Shown: positions 1-9,142 of the stretch, in pieces
Layout: each line of letters opens with the position of its first letter
Numbering within the stretch: position 1 is the first letter of the stretch
DNA from: Bacillota bacterium
GTDB lineage: Bacteria > Bacillota > Clostridia > Oscillospirales > Ruminococcaceae
NCBI GenBank assembly: GCA_023443315.1
Contig: JAEZVA010000045.1
Location: 4,866 to 68,865 of the forward strand
Direction of reading: 5' to 3'
DNA: 64,000 nucleotides
Position numbers and translations under genes: made by a program
Notes under the pieces: generated by a model
Told to the model about the DNA's origin: nothing
What the model saw: only the letters and a program-made list of their open reading frames with translations
Database searches by the model: none

Positions 1-35
1 GTATCAATTTCATGGTACGTCCCTGCTAAGTTTTA

Positions 36-263
36 TTATGAGTAATTGAAAATCTCCTGAATTTTCTTGCTGATATTATCACCAAGTATATTTATTTGCT
101 CCTTGAAAAGCGCATACATAATTGCAGCGAGTACCAACACGATTCCAATCATTACAAGAACCTCAATGAAGGTTATCGCACCTCTGTTATTACTAAGTGC
201 GGTTTTTGTTTTGAAAAACAGCTCGGTCGTTTTTTTGTTGATTTGCTTACTAATCTTTCTCAT
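36..263 (-). CDS. Flp/type IV-like prepilin
   Basis: This 75-residue protein has a basic N-terminal leader of about 29 residues, then a hydrophobic stretch beginning ITFIEVLVMIGIVLVLAA and a short polar tail. Cleavage after RGA would put Glu at mature position +5, as in type IV and Flp prepilins. It lies directly downstream of tadC in a Tad locus, where the pilin substrate is expected. The short size fits Flp-type pilins. The leader peptidase would be the A24 enzyme at 6340-6774. More pilin or TadE-like genes may lie left of the window. Confidence 0.7.
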   Translation of the reverse strand: MRKISKQINKKTTELFFKTKTALSNNRGAITFIEVLVMIGIVLVLAAIMYALFKEQINILGDNISKKIQEIFNYS

Positions 264-280
264 TTTTCTATTCCTTTCAT

Positions 281-1141
281 CTAAAAAAATTGGGAGGAGT
301 TGCCCAGGACCTGAGTAAGTAATACATACATAAGCATTACTACAATCAGGACAAAGGTAATAAGCATTGCACCGTTGAGTTTACCGGGGCGCATGATAAT
401 CTCACGCCTCAACCGTTCAATATGTTCTTTGCGGAATTCCTCATTTTTAATTTGAAAATACATCACTTGATCTTCTCCACGTAGGACCGACAGCAGCCCT
501 CGTACAAGCTCACTGAGCTTTGAACTGCCGATGCGCCCCTCCAATTTGCGCAGGGCGGTTTCATCAGTGCCAGTCTTCATGTCGGCCAGCGTGATATCAA
601 GCTCCTCGCGCAGCTCTTCGCAGCACACCTTCCGGTAGCTGCGCAGTATCTTGATGACGTCCTTTGTGGTGTGCAGGCTATTTGAGATGGTGCTTGCAAA
701 CTTCGGCAGCTCCGCCTCAATGCGTTCCCGCTTGATTTTCAACAGCTTGTCCGGCTCCTTCATCTGCCTCCAGTAGGAATAAATAGCAAGCCCTATTGGT
801 GGAAATATAAGTAATGGAGATAGGAACATCAGTGGAATTGCAAAAGCGCCAACAATGATTGATTGAGACAAAGAACTGGCACAGTAGTGGCGTGCGGTAA
901 TATCATTGCCGATTGTTTTAAGCGTTTGGTCAAGACGTTCCATCTGCAAATCGTTCCATGGAACATTCTGCTCAAGAACCTTTGTGAGTGGTTCTAATAG
1001 CACCTCCAACAATTTGCGTTCCTTTACAATTTTGCTTGCTGACATGGCTTTACGTGCAGACTGTGATGGAATTAGTACATATTCAGTGACAATGAAATAA
1101 AGTCCAATACTCGAAAGACTAACGGACAAAATGATTCCCAA
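281..1141 (-). CDS. tadC: TadC-like pilus assembly membrane protein
   Basis: The 286-residue protein has an N-terminal membrane segment, a central hydrophobic pair (about residues 95-130), a soluble helical region resembling the type II secretion F domain, and a C-terminal membrane anchor (MLITFVLIVVMLMYVLL). In Tad systems TadB and TadC form the inner membrane platform on which the TadA ATPase acts. The gene follows tadB by 12 bases and precedes the pilin gene, so all are probably co-transcribed. Assignment to TadC rather than TadB rests on gene order and size. Confidence 0.8.
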   Translation of the reverse strand: MGIILSVSLSSIGLYFIVTEYVLIPSQSARKAMSASKIVKERKLLEVLLEPLTKVLEQNVPWNDLQMERLDQTLKTIGNDITARHYCASSLSQSIIVGAFAIPLMFLSPLLIFPPIGLAIYSYWRQMKEPDKLLKIKRERIEAELPKFASTISNSLHTTKDVIKILRSYRKVCCEELREELDITLADMKTGTDETALRKLEGRIGSSKLSELVRGLLSVLRGEDQVMYFQIKNEEFRKEHIERLRREIIMRPGKLNGAMLITFVLIVVMLMYVLLTQVLGNSSQFF

Positions 1142-1153
1142 TTACTTCCCTCC

Positions 1154-2119
1154 TTAATCGATTGGCTGTGATAGGTTTACGGCTTTGTTCATTCCCCAAA
1201 ACAGAGTTGCTGAATATGCAGTGATTAACACCTTGCCTCCAAAGGTACCTATGAGAACATCAAGGTTAATCAGTTCATTATTAAGGAGATACAACAAAAG
1301 CAAAATCGCCAATTCAGTTATAATTAGATTGCGAAAATCGCGAGTTGGTTTTAGCAAAACAGTCTCCATGGATTGCTGTAGTTCCTTATTATCTCGGAAC
1401 TGGTCAACGATGGGCTGCAGGCTGTGCTTCAGCTCACGGTCGTTCTGGCACAACAGCATGGTATCGCACCACTCGTGCCAGATGCTGTTTGCAAAGGACA
1501 GCTTCATCTTCTCGATTGCACTGGGCACGTTTGCGTTAACAAAGTTAACCTCATTCAGAAAGCCCGCAAATACCTCCTTTACCGGGCTTTCGATATACCT
1601 TAGGTTTTCTTCAATAGACTGCAACAGGTTCTCGTTTCGCATGTAGGATGTTGTGATAACGGATAGCGCCACCTCCAATTCATTTGATAGCCGGTTAATG
1701 TAGTGGTACTCGTTGTATTTGATGTACCACATGGGGATGAGGGTAAAGCCGACGCTGAGCACCGGCAGCAGCAGGATGTTCTGTGCAAGGATGGCAGTCA
1801 CCGCACCGGCGAAAAAAAAGACCACACACAGCGTATTGAGCAGTTTTACCTTGCTCTGCTGGTTTGTGGTCATGAGCACCTTGCGTGCCTGTTCAAAGTT
1901 CTTGCTCCAGAAGTTCACCCGTTGTCTACCTTGTATCAGGTCGATGCGCTGTTTCAGGGTGTTTTGCCTGCCATCCTTTTGCTGTTCTAGAAACTGTTCC
2001 AGCCAGCCGCGCGCGTCTTTCTGCGCGTTGTTCAGGCGCTTAATCAGCGCCATAGGGCTGACGTTTAGGAAGCTGAGGGCGGCAATTAGGAGGAGGGCGA
2101 AGGTGATGAGATAGGGCAA
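1154..2119 (-). CDS. tadB: TadB-like pilus assembly membrane protein
   Basis: The 321-residue protein starts with a membrane helix, has a hydrophobic pair near residues 95-135, a long soluble helical F-domain-like region and a C-terminal helix pair. It is the platform partner of TadC. The start is a TTG at 2119 preceded by an AAAGGA ribosome site about 9 bases upstream. In a typical Tad operon it would directly follow the ATPase gene. Here a plus-strand gene (2208-3116) lies between them, so a separate promoter or read-through would be needed. Confidence 0.8.
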   Translation of the reverse strand: MPYLITFALLLIAALSFLNVSPMALIKRLNNAQKDARGWLEQFLEQQKDGRQNTLKQRIDLIQGRQRVNFWSKNFEQARKVLMTTNQQSKVKLLNTLCVVFFFAGAVTAILAQNILLLPVLSVGFTLIPMWYIKYNEYHYINRLSNELEVALSVITTSYMRNENLLQSIEENLRYIESPVKEVFAGFLNEVNFVNANVPSAIEKMKLSFANSIWHEWCDTMLLCQNDRELKHSLQPIVDQFRDNKELQQSMETVLLKPTRDFRNLIITELAILLLLYLLNNELINLDVLIGTFGGKVLITAYSATLFWGMNKAVNLSQPID

Positions 2120-2207
2120 ATAATCACGTCCTTTCTTGTAATTATATAATATTTCATACTGATTTATGGTACAATTGGGAATAACAATCTATATTAAGGA
2201 GTGCACC

Positions 2208-3116
2208 ATGAATAAATTAGTGGAGAAAATCAAAAGTAGTTCTCTATTCCAGTTTTTTAGCGACCATGTAGCTCTATTGACTGCATTGGTGGCTCTTTCT
2301 GGGACTATCGGCTCGCTTTTTATCAGCTATTCAAGATATCTAGTTCTTCTTGCGAAATTTCACACTTACGGTATTCCCGTAGAGTATTTAAAGATTAACT
2401 CATCTTATGGCTTTGCCGACCTGTTTCTTCAGGGCTTGCTAGTTATAGGAATGCTTATTTCTATAGCCTTTTCTTATGTTGTTTTAGAAAGCGGGCATCA
2501 GAATAGACTCTCACGTAGAGCTGACAAAAACACAAATGCAAACAGGAAGATATCGCAGCGTATTAATTCTTTCTTAAAGCGTTCATTCGTTTGGGTTGTT
2601 CTTTTTGTATTTATTATCGCTCCAATCAATTTAGCTATAATTTTAATCTTACTACGTCCCAATTTATCTCAGTTAAGATGTGCTGATGTTATATCTCTGC
2701 TCATTGGTGTTTTGGGATTGTTTCTGATTGAAGTTTTAGTATCGTTCTTAATGTTAAAGGTACTATCCAAAAATCCAAAAAAACCAGAAGAGGATACATC
2801 ACAATCAGTCGAGTTAAATGCATTGGCTATAGTAAAAAAGTGTCTTACAAGCAGTCTTGTGCTAATGCTGTTCTTTTTCTGCGCTGGCGCATACTTTTAT
2901 GGATATAAGACAGTAAAAGACAACAAGTCTTATTACATTACCTCCATAGCGCCAAACGAAGATTATGCTATCGTATATTGGGATGACAATCGATGCATTT
3001 TGCTAAAATGTATCATTACTGGCAATGATATAAGAATCGATACTAATGTTCAGCGGGTTATTGAAAACACAAATATTTCTTACACTAAAAAGATGTTTAT
3101 AAATGTAGACATGTAA
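2208..3116 (+). CDS. AT-rich multi-pass membrane protein (cargo), unknown function
   Basis: This 302-residue protein has about five predicted membrane segments (around residues 25-50, 75-100, 125-150, 165-190 and 225-245) and a C-terminal soluble tail. The ATG at 2208 is chosen because AAGGAG lies 6 bases upstream; an in-frame ATG at 2166 lacks such a site. It is oriented against the surrounding tad operon and is visibly more AT-rich than its neighbours. This suggests an independently acquired cargo gene between tadA and tadB. I recognise no family. Confidence 0.75.
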   Translation: MNKLVEKIKSSSLFQFFSDHVALLTALVALSGTIGSLFISYSRYLVLLAKFHTYGIPVEYLKINSSYGFADLFLQGLLVIGMLISIAFSYVVLESGHQNRLSRRADKNTNANRKISQRINSFLKRSFVWVVLFVFIIAPINLAIILILLRPNLSQLRCADVISLLIGVLGLFLIEVLVSFLMLKVLSKNPKKPEEDTSQSVELNALAIVKKCLTSSLVLMLFFFCAGAYFYGYKTVKDNKSYYITSIAPNEDYAIVYWDDNRCILLKCIITGNDIRIDTNVQRVIENTNISYTKKMFINVDM

Positions 3117-3127
3117 ACCATTATGTT

Positions 3128-4495
3128 TCATAGACCCTCCGCCACTGCCCTAGGCACCCCCCGTGTAATCAGCCGCTTGCGCAATCGGTCCGACACCTTA
3201 TCCCCCTTTTCAAACCGCCCGGTGACGAATACATTCCCAAGCTCATCCGTAACGGTATTCTCCACCTCGTAGCGGTACAGGGTGCGGTATTTTACCTGAA
3301 TGCCGTCGATGCCCTCGCCCTCGATAATCTCGGTAATCTTGCGGCTGCCGTCGGCAAGCACCTCCTGAAACGCAATAATCGGGAACGCCTTTGTCATCAA
3401 GCGCAGGAGCGTCGCGTCCTGAAACTCGTGCATCTTCTTTGCCAGCGTCACCATGCGGTCGTAGGTGTCCTCCGCGCTGTCTGCGTGGATGGTGGTCACC
3501 ACGGTGTGGTTGGTCAGCGAAGTCTCTGCTGCGGTAAAGCTCTCCTTACTGCGCATCTCGCCCACGCCGATGATATCGGGGTCGTAACGCAGCAAACGCT
3601 CAAGCAGAAAGTCCTGATCGATGTTGTATTTCTTGTCGCCGCTGGGTACCGTAATCAGATGAATCACGTCGTTGATGGGGTAGCCTTCCTCATCACGCCT
3701 CACCAGCGAGAACTCGCGGCTGCCTTCCTCTAGCGTCACCACACGATAGGCGGCATCCTCGGTAATCCGCGAAAGAAGATAACCCGCCGTGCCGGTCTTG
3801 CCGGAGCCGGTTTCACCCGCAAAGCAGATGCTCACCTTGTGGCGTAAAAACAGCTCCAGAAGGTCAAGCATCTCGGGCGTCGCCGTGCCGTATTTCAGCA
3901 AGTCTTCACGTCCCAGCTTTGAGAACGACACAATACGGATACTGGCCGAGATGCCAATCTCACTGTCGAGCACCGGCGTCTTCATGACGGCGATTCGGAT
4001 GTTCTTTCCGAGCGTACCCAAAGCCACCGGCATGGTGTCGTCGATGGTCATATCCTTGTGGCGGAGCATCCGCTTAACCACATCAATCGCATGCTGCGGC
4101 GAAAGGAAGCGTTCCTTCAGCCGCAGCTTTCCTTTTTTCGCCGTTTTGATGAACACACAGTCCCACGAGTTGATGTTGATTTCCTCTAAGCCCAGCTCGT
4201 CAATACGCCGCTCATCCAGATAATCGGTGAGGAAGGAATAAAGCGCCATGTCCTTGTACAGCTTGTCTACCAGCTCTACAATGCTGGCAGCACCCTTGCA
4301 CTTGATGTCGTGTACCATCAGGTAGTTCTCTATGAACTTCTTGAGCGTCAGCACATCCTCCGATGTGAGTGTATCCTTGTTTAAAAGCCCAGTGTGGTTA
4401 CGCGAGATGTACTCCTGTGTACCGGATAATACGGTGGCGTAGGGCGTTTCCCCCGCCACCGTGTGAAATAGGTCGTTTAAGTATTGTTCTGCCAT
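3128..4495 (-). CDS. tadA: TadA/CpaF-type pilus secretion ATPase
   Basis: The 455-residue protein carries a Walker A box (GETGSGKT), an Asp-box/Walker B region (DPDIIGVGEMRSKE) and a His-box-like motif (TTIHADSAEDTYDRM), the signature of the CpaF/TadA branch of secretion ATPases. It should power polymerisation of the Flp pilus from the cytoplasmic face of the TadB/TadC platform. It lies 6 bases after the CpaE-like gene and is part of the same minus-strand operon. Length is normal for the family. Confidence 0.92.
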   Translation of the reverse strand: MAEQYLNDLFHTVAGETPYATVLSGTQEYISRNHTGLLNKDTLTSEDVLTLKKFIENYLMVHDIKCKGAASIVELVDKLYKDMALYSFLTDYLDERRIDELGLEEININSWDCVFIKTAKKGKLRLKERFLSPQHAIDVVKRMLRHKDMTIDDTMPVALGTLGKNIRIAVMKTPVLDSEIGISASIRIVSFSKLGREDLLKYGTATPEMLDLLELFLRHKVSICFAGETGSGKTGTAGYLLSRITEDAAYRVVTLEEGSREFSLVRRDEEGYPINDVIHLITVPSGDKKYNIDQDFLLERLLRYDPDIIGVGEMRSKESFTAAETSLTNHTVVTTIHADSAEDTYDRMVTLAKKMHEFQDATLLRLMTKAFPIIAFQEVLADGSRKITEIIEGEGIDGIQVKYRTLYRYEVENTVTDELGNVFVTGRFEKGDKVSDRLRKRLITRGVPRAVAEGL

Positions 4496-4501
4496 CGTGC
4501 C

Positions 4502-5278
4502 TTATCCTTTCTTCTGTTTGGGTTCATGCAGTATCTGCGTACTTACGAGCTTTTCCAGCATCGTTTCAAACGCGATGCCTTCTTTACGTCCCAGCCACTT
4601 CACCAGCCGCCCCGCCATCATGCGGTCCTCAACCTCATGAGAGTACGGGAACACATATTTGATATCACCGAGCAGCGGCTTGTGCATCTTCTGTATTTCA
4701 GCAACAGGGGAGATGGGACGCGCAGGGTTGATGGCGGACACCGGTCGTGCCTGCTTAAACCGCTCATCCTTCAAGATACCAAGCATCCCACGCCAAAACT
4801 CCAGACCCACCATATCGGGGGTGGTCAGCTGCACCATCACATGCGCAACCTCCAAGGCGCGCAGGGTGATGCTGTCGGTCATAGGATTGCTGGAGCAGTC
4901 CACCACAAGGTAGTCACACAAACGGTAAAGGATTGCAAACAACGATGCCACGCGCTCGTCAATAAAGCGCGGCGGGTAGGTGGTGATGTTGTCGCCCGTC
5001 GCCATGCCCATAAAGCCCAGCCGGTCACATTTGGGGTGGATGATAATGCGCTCGGTCACCGCTTTCTCGGTGATATCACTTTCCATCAGCAGTGCGCCAA
5101 CCGACATGCTCTGCGGCGTGTCGGATAGCGGCGCGTATACCTTGAGCATGGGCGATACCTTGTCGCCGCTTAGTACAATCACATCTTTCTTGCGCACGGC
5201 AAGGCTTGCGGCAATCGCAAGCGCAAGGGTAGACTTACCCGAATGAGGGCTGCCAAACACGGCAATTACCTTTTTCAC
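4502..5278 (-). CDS. tadZ: CpaE/TadZ-like P-loop ATPase
   Basis: The 258-residue protein has a MinD/ParA-like fold: an N-terminal P-loop (GSPHSGKSTLALAIA) and a later LVVDCSSNPMTD segment. The P-loop departs from the usual KGGVGKT, as is common for CpaE/TadZ proteins that localise the Tad machine. No N-terminal receiver-like domain is present, so it is shorter than CpaE of Caulobacter. It overlaps the upstream cpaB gene by 4 bases, supporting translational coupling. Confidence 0.8.
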   Translation of the reverse strand: MKKVIAVFGSPHSGKSTLALAIAASLAVRKKDVIVLSGDKVSPMLKVYAPLSDTPQSMSVGALLMESDITEKAVTERIIIHPKCDRLGFMGMATGDNITTYPPRFIDERVASLFAILYRLCDYLVVDCSSNPMTDSITLRALEVAHVMVQLTTPDMVGLEFWRGMLGILKDERFKQARPVSAINPARPISPVAEIQKMHKPLLGDIKYVFPYSHEVEDRMMAGRLVKWLGRKEGIAFETMLEKLVSTQILHEPKQKKG

Positions 5279-6324
5279 TGGCCGCCCTCCTCAGACTCCT
5301 CCGAGGGCTGGCTGCTCTGTTCCTGCTGGCTGTCATACTGCATCTGCTCCTGCTGCAAAGCAAGGAGGATGAAATACTGCGCCTGCGCGTCAAGTAGCTG
5401 CTTTTTGTAGTTCTCATCGCTTCGGCAGATCAGCGCAAGATGCAGCTGACTGTTTGCTTCCAAACCAATAAGCACCCGCGCTTGCTCCAGATTGATGCAG
5501 CGCAGGGTAACGGTGGTCGGCAGGATGCTGACGTCACGCTCATCGGGGCTTTGCTCGTAGTCCTGCACGTCGCCAATCTCCTCATTGGATACGGCAAGCA
5601 CCTCAACGTAGTACAGCTCAGACATCAGCGAGGAGCGGTAGTCGTACTGGTTCGGGTTGTTTGCGAGGTTTGCGTATACGCTAACAATATCCCCGGGCAA
5701 AAGCTTGCCGGATACCCCCGCCGCAAAGCTCTTGACGCTGACCGATACCGCAAGGTCGCCGTTTGGTAACTCGGATAGATACGCGTTGCCGTAGGGCGGC
5801 TCATCGGCAAGCTTTGTGATTAGGATGTTCTCATCGGTCACAATCTCCATTGCGGCATACCTTCCAACCGCAACGAGTGGGTCGGTAACAGCCGAAACAG
5901 GAACGTTCTGTGCACTGATCTCCACCTGTCGAAGCAGGTCGGGCGTAATGAGCGTCCCCATCGGGATATCGGCCGCCGCCCGCAGCACCGTAACGGTTTT
6001 AATGCTTGCAAGGTGGGCACTCATCGGCACAAACACAAAGCCGATTAAGAATGCAAACACCACGCAGGCAATGCCAAGATACAGCCGGTTCTTTGTAATT
6101 GCCGAAAAATCGAAGCCTTTCTTCTGCTCCGGCTCAATACCGTACTCCGCATTTTCTCCAAAGTATTTTTCAATCGGCTCGGATGCGGCGGCTTCTTCGT
6201 TTTCGTCGTCCTCAATCAGCATTGCGTCGTCTTTGGGCTTAATCAGCTTACTCAGAATGCCCGCAAGCCCTCGTTTACTGCTGCCTGCGGGTGTAAATAT
6301 TTCATCGCGGTCGTTAAACTTCAT
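5275..6324 (-). CDS. cpaB: CpaB/RcpC-like Tad pilus protein with SAF domain
   Basis: The 349-residue protein has an acidic cytoplasmic N-terminus, one membrane helix (about residues 82-104) and an extracytoplasmic SAF domain (AAADIPMGTLITPDLLRQVE), followed by an RcpC/CpaB-type region and a Gln/Ser/Glu-rich tail. CpaB proteins are structural or anchoring parts of the Tad apparatus. The gene sits between the prepilin peptidase and the CpaE gene, the conserved place. The long charged N-terminus resembles other Gram-positive versions that lack an outer membrane secretin. Confidence 0.85.
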   Translation of the reverse strand: MKFNDRDEIFTPAGSSKRGLAGILSKLIKPKDDAMLIEDDENEEAAASEPIEKYFGENAEYGIEPEQKKGFDFSAITKNRLYLGIACVVFAFLIGFVFVPMSAHLASIKTVTVLRAAADIPMGTLITPDLLRQVEISAQNVPVSAVTDPLVAVGRYAAMEIVTDENILITKLADEPPYGNAYLSELPNGDLAVSVSVKSFAAGVSGKLLPGDIVSVYANLANNPNQYDYRSSLMSELYYVEVLAVSNEEIGDVQDYEQSPDERDVSILPTTVTLRCINLEQARVLIGLEANSQLHLALICRSDENYKKQLLDAQAQYFILLALQQEQMQYDSQQEQSSQPSEESEEGGQ

Positions 6325-6339
6325 GGAACCAATCCTTTC

Positions 6340-6774
6340 TTAAATAACGTAGGCAAGGATATGCCCGATTGATAGAAACGGGGCAAGGGGCAGACCCAGC
6401 GACTTGCCCTTGCCCCGTTTGAATATGAGCGCGTAGAGTACAGCGAGTGTTAAACTAATCAACAGTGCCGGTACCGCCCTGCGTAAGCCAAGGACAAACG
6501 CGGCGGAGGCACACAGCTTGATGTCGCCGCCGCCAATCGCGTCTATAAACAGGCAGGGTATTAAGAGCAGCAGCCCGATACCAAACAGACCCGACAAGGA
6601 ATCAATCAGCACCTCCGGCGAAAAAGAAAACCCAAGCCGCAACACACCCACGCACAGCAGCGCAAGCGGAATCCGGTTCGGGATAGTCAGGGTACTGATA
6701 TCGGTATATACCGCTGCGCCATAGCAGACCAGATACGGCACGAACAGGATGGCGTCCGGTATGCTGTTAATCAT
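6340..6774 (-). CDS. tadV: Prepilin peptidase (A24 family, TadV/CpaA type)
   Basis: This 144-residue integral membrane protein has the two catalytic aspartates expected of A24 peptidases: one in YTDISTLTIPNRIP near residue 25 and one in the GGGDIKL motif near residue 77. It lacks the N-methylation domain of large PilD enzymes, as is normal for TadV. It should cleave the leader of the Flp-like pilin at the end of this operon. The start overlaps the end of the upstream RCC1 gene by 8 bases. Confidence 0.9.
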   Translation of the reverse strand: MINSIPDAILFVPYLVCYGAAVYTDISTLTIPNRIPLALLCVGVLRLGFSFSPEVLIDSLSGLFGIGLLLLIPCLFIDAIGGGDIKLCASAAFVLGLRRAVPALLISLTLAVLYALIFKRGKGKSLGLPLAPFLSIGHILAYVI

Positions 6775-9133
6775 CCGCGTCAGTCAATATGGAGGACAGC
6801 ATAAAACGCAGACGTTGAATCTCCGTTCCGTTTTTATTAAACAGCCAGCTTGCAAGCACAAACATCATGCCGCCAATCAACACAGTAAGCAGCACGAAGA
6901 TGATCACATACAAAAGGGTTGGGGTAGTGCTGTTTGTTGGCTGTACATACTGCGGTGCGCTCGGCTCAATGGTTATGACATAGGGTGCGCCCGATGAGTT
7001 GCCGCCAAAGCTCAGCCCAAGCCGTGCAAGCTGCTCAGGTGTAGGCATCCACGAGTACCCGCTTACCTGCCCTGTCGTGGAGCTGCCTGCCGTAGTCCCT
7101 GCGCTGCTTTGCAGCTCAGGGTAGCCCAGAGATATGTCCGGAGACTCCACCGTGACGTTGGGAGAGCGCATGCTAATGTCCGGTGACTGGATGGTCACGG
7201 CGGGAGGATTGACCGTAATGTTAACGGGCGGCACGGTCACCTTGCTGTCGTTGCCACCCCCGTTGTTGTTTCCTCCGTTGTTGTCATCCCCACCACCAAC
7301 ATCGGCGGTTACAATTGATACCGCATTTGATAACACGGGTTCGGAGTAATCTCCGATGCGGTTCACCGCTTTTAACTCGTAGGTAACGGTCTTCCAGCTT
7401 GACCCTGCCGTGTCGGTATAGGCGTTTTGGCTTCCGGTATATACCGTCTGTGGTGCACTGCTTGTGCTCAGGAACGACAAGAAGTCACTCATCCCATTTT
7501 TCCCTGGGATAAACGCCATGGTGCTGACTTCGACGTCTTCGGTCTTAGCCATCATGTCGTCCGCTTCAGTTTCCGATTTCAAAACCACCGTGCGCTTGAG
7601 TTCGTAACGGTCCGCATTGCTTACCGCATTCCAAACCACTTCAATGGTCTTTCCGCTTTCGGCTTTTTCCGGAACTGTAATTTGCACCGCGTCTGCGGAG
7701 GGAGGTGTCAGCGATTCGGAATACCCGATTGTACCGAGCTTTGTGGGAGTATCAATCGTGGCCTCATCGGAATACTCCTCGCCCAGTCCGGTCACACCGT
7801 TGATGTTGCTGCCGGAGGCGTAGATGTCGCCGGTATCGGTGATGTAGTAGTTGGTGTTGCGCCCGGCGACCACCTTAGTGATTTTTACGTTCTGCAGGGC
7901 GGTTACCTTCGTCGGCGTATCGATGTTAACCGGCGCGCCGGATGCGCCGGATTTATTGTAGCTATTGTCCCCCCACACCCAAACCGAACCGTCGTCAAAT
8001 GTGAGGTAGTTGGAGTTGCCTGAAACAAAGACCTTGTTCAGATTCACGCCTATGGCTTTTTGTGAAGATACGAGACTGTTGACTTGTGTCATGGATATGG
8101 GGGCTGCTGTTTGCTCCATTACGCCAAGCTGCTTTTTGCTTACATCTCCCCAGCCATAGAACGTGCCGTTGCAAAATAGAATGCTGTGATTTGCACCACT
8201 CATCACGACAGGAAGATTGGAACGATGGGAAAACAAGGGGTTGTTACTTGAATTGTTGCTTGTCAATTCATATGTTCTTGTCACGGGGGATTCGCCTGTA
8301 GGGAATGTTGTTGTACCATTTGTTGTGGGTATAGATACGTCATCTACGCAGACAATAGCATTGCTATCATCAATATAGAAAGTTAGCGTATTTGTTTTTG
8401 TGTTTATCGTTCCGCTGGTATATTTTATCGTTGCTGTATATGTATATATGACCTCTGTTCCTGATTGACCGGAGGATATTCCTCCCCAATAAAACAACCG
8501 ATTATCCAAGTCAATACAATCCACATAGGTTTCCCCAAGCCAAAGCTGCTTGATGTTTGCGCTTTCTTTTACCAGCGTCGGGCTTGTTCTTGCGTCCGTG
8601 TCCCCGACACCGAGCTGCCCGTCTGCGTTCTTGCCCCAAGCATACAGGCTGCCGCTGTAATCTTCCGCAAGGGCAAACTCCGCAGCGGCATTGGTGTACA
8701 GCTTCTTAAACTTCAACTCACCGCCGACCCGTCCCCATGCGATTTGATTGTATGTGTTGCCTTGTCCGTGCTTTCCATACAAACCACTGCCCGCACTGTA
8801 CAGCTCCCCGTTTGAGAGCAGCACGAAGCTGGTGTCTTTGATTACGGCAATCTGTCTTATTTTGCCCTTGCCTGCAAAGAAGGGGATTGCCACCGGCTCG
8901 GTGTAGCTGCTTTGTGCCGTGTCCCCAAGACCCAGCTGACCGTAGGTGTTGTCGCCCCATCCCACAAGCCGTCCGTCGGCCCTTGTCATGAGCACATGGT
9001 TGTCGGCTACAAACTGCGAAATCGGGATTTGCTCTGTCTCATCGGCGTTAACCGGTCTTGTAATCATCGACGAAAAAGAAAAGGTCAGTATCACGCATAG
9101 AATAATGGATAACATTCTTTTCATTAGTTTCAT
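6767..9133 (-). CDS. RCC1-repeat surface protein with C-terminal membrane anchor
   Basis: This 788-residue protein has a signal peptide (RMLSIILCVILTFSFSSMI), then at least six RCC1-type repeats with the WGxNxxGQLGLGD pattern (for example GWGDNTYGQLGLGDT and AWGKNADGQLGVGDT), predicting a beta-propeller. A fibronectin III-like region follows (about residues 480-610), then a Gly/Asn/Asp-rich linker, a run of short SPDIS/SPNVT-type repeats and a C-terminal helix (about residues 740-765) with a cytoplasmic tail. It heads the Tad operon and overlaps tadV. A surface adhesin or recognition role is inferred. Confidence 0.8.
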   Translation of the reverse strand: MKLMKRMLSIILCVILTFSFSSMITRPVNADETEQIPISQFVADNHVLMTRADGRLVGWGDNTYGQLGLGDTAQSSYTEPVAIPFFAGKGKIRQIAVIKDTSFVLLSNGELYSAGSGLYGKHGQGNTYNQIAWGRVGGELKFKKLYTNAAAEFALAEDYSGSLYAWGKNADGQLGVGDTDARTSPTLVKESANIKQLWLGETYVDCIDLDNRLFYWGGISSGQSGTEVIYTYTATIKYTSGTINTKTNTLTFYIDDSNAIVCVDDVSIPTTNGTTTFPTGESPVTRTYELTSNNSSNNPLFSHRSNLPVVMSGANHSILFCNGTFYGWGDVSKKQLGVMEQTAAPISMTQVNSLVSSQKAIGVNLNKVFVSGNSNYLTFDDGSVWVWGDNSYNKSGASGAPVNIDTPTKVTALQNVKITKVVAGRNTNYYITDTGDIYASGSNINGVTGLGEEYSDEATIDTPTKLGTIGYSESLTPPSADAVQITVPEKAESGKTIEVVWNAVSNADRYELKRTVVLKSETEADDMMAKTEDVEVSTMAFIPGKNGMSDFLSFLSTSSAPQTVYTGSQNAYTDTAGSSWKTVTYELKAVNRIGDYSEPVLSNAVSIVTADVGGGDDNNGGNNNGGGNDSKVTVPPVNITVNPPAVTIQSPDISMRSPNVTVESPDISLGYPELQSSAGTTAGSSTTGQVSGYSWMPTPEQLARLGLSFGGNSSGAPYVITIEPSAPQYVQPTNSTTPTLLYVIIFVLLTVLIGGMMFVLASWLFNKNGTEIQRLRFMLSSILTDADD

Positions 9134-9142
9134 CCTCTCGTT

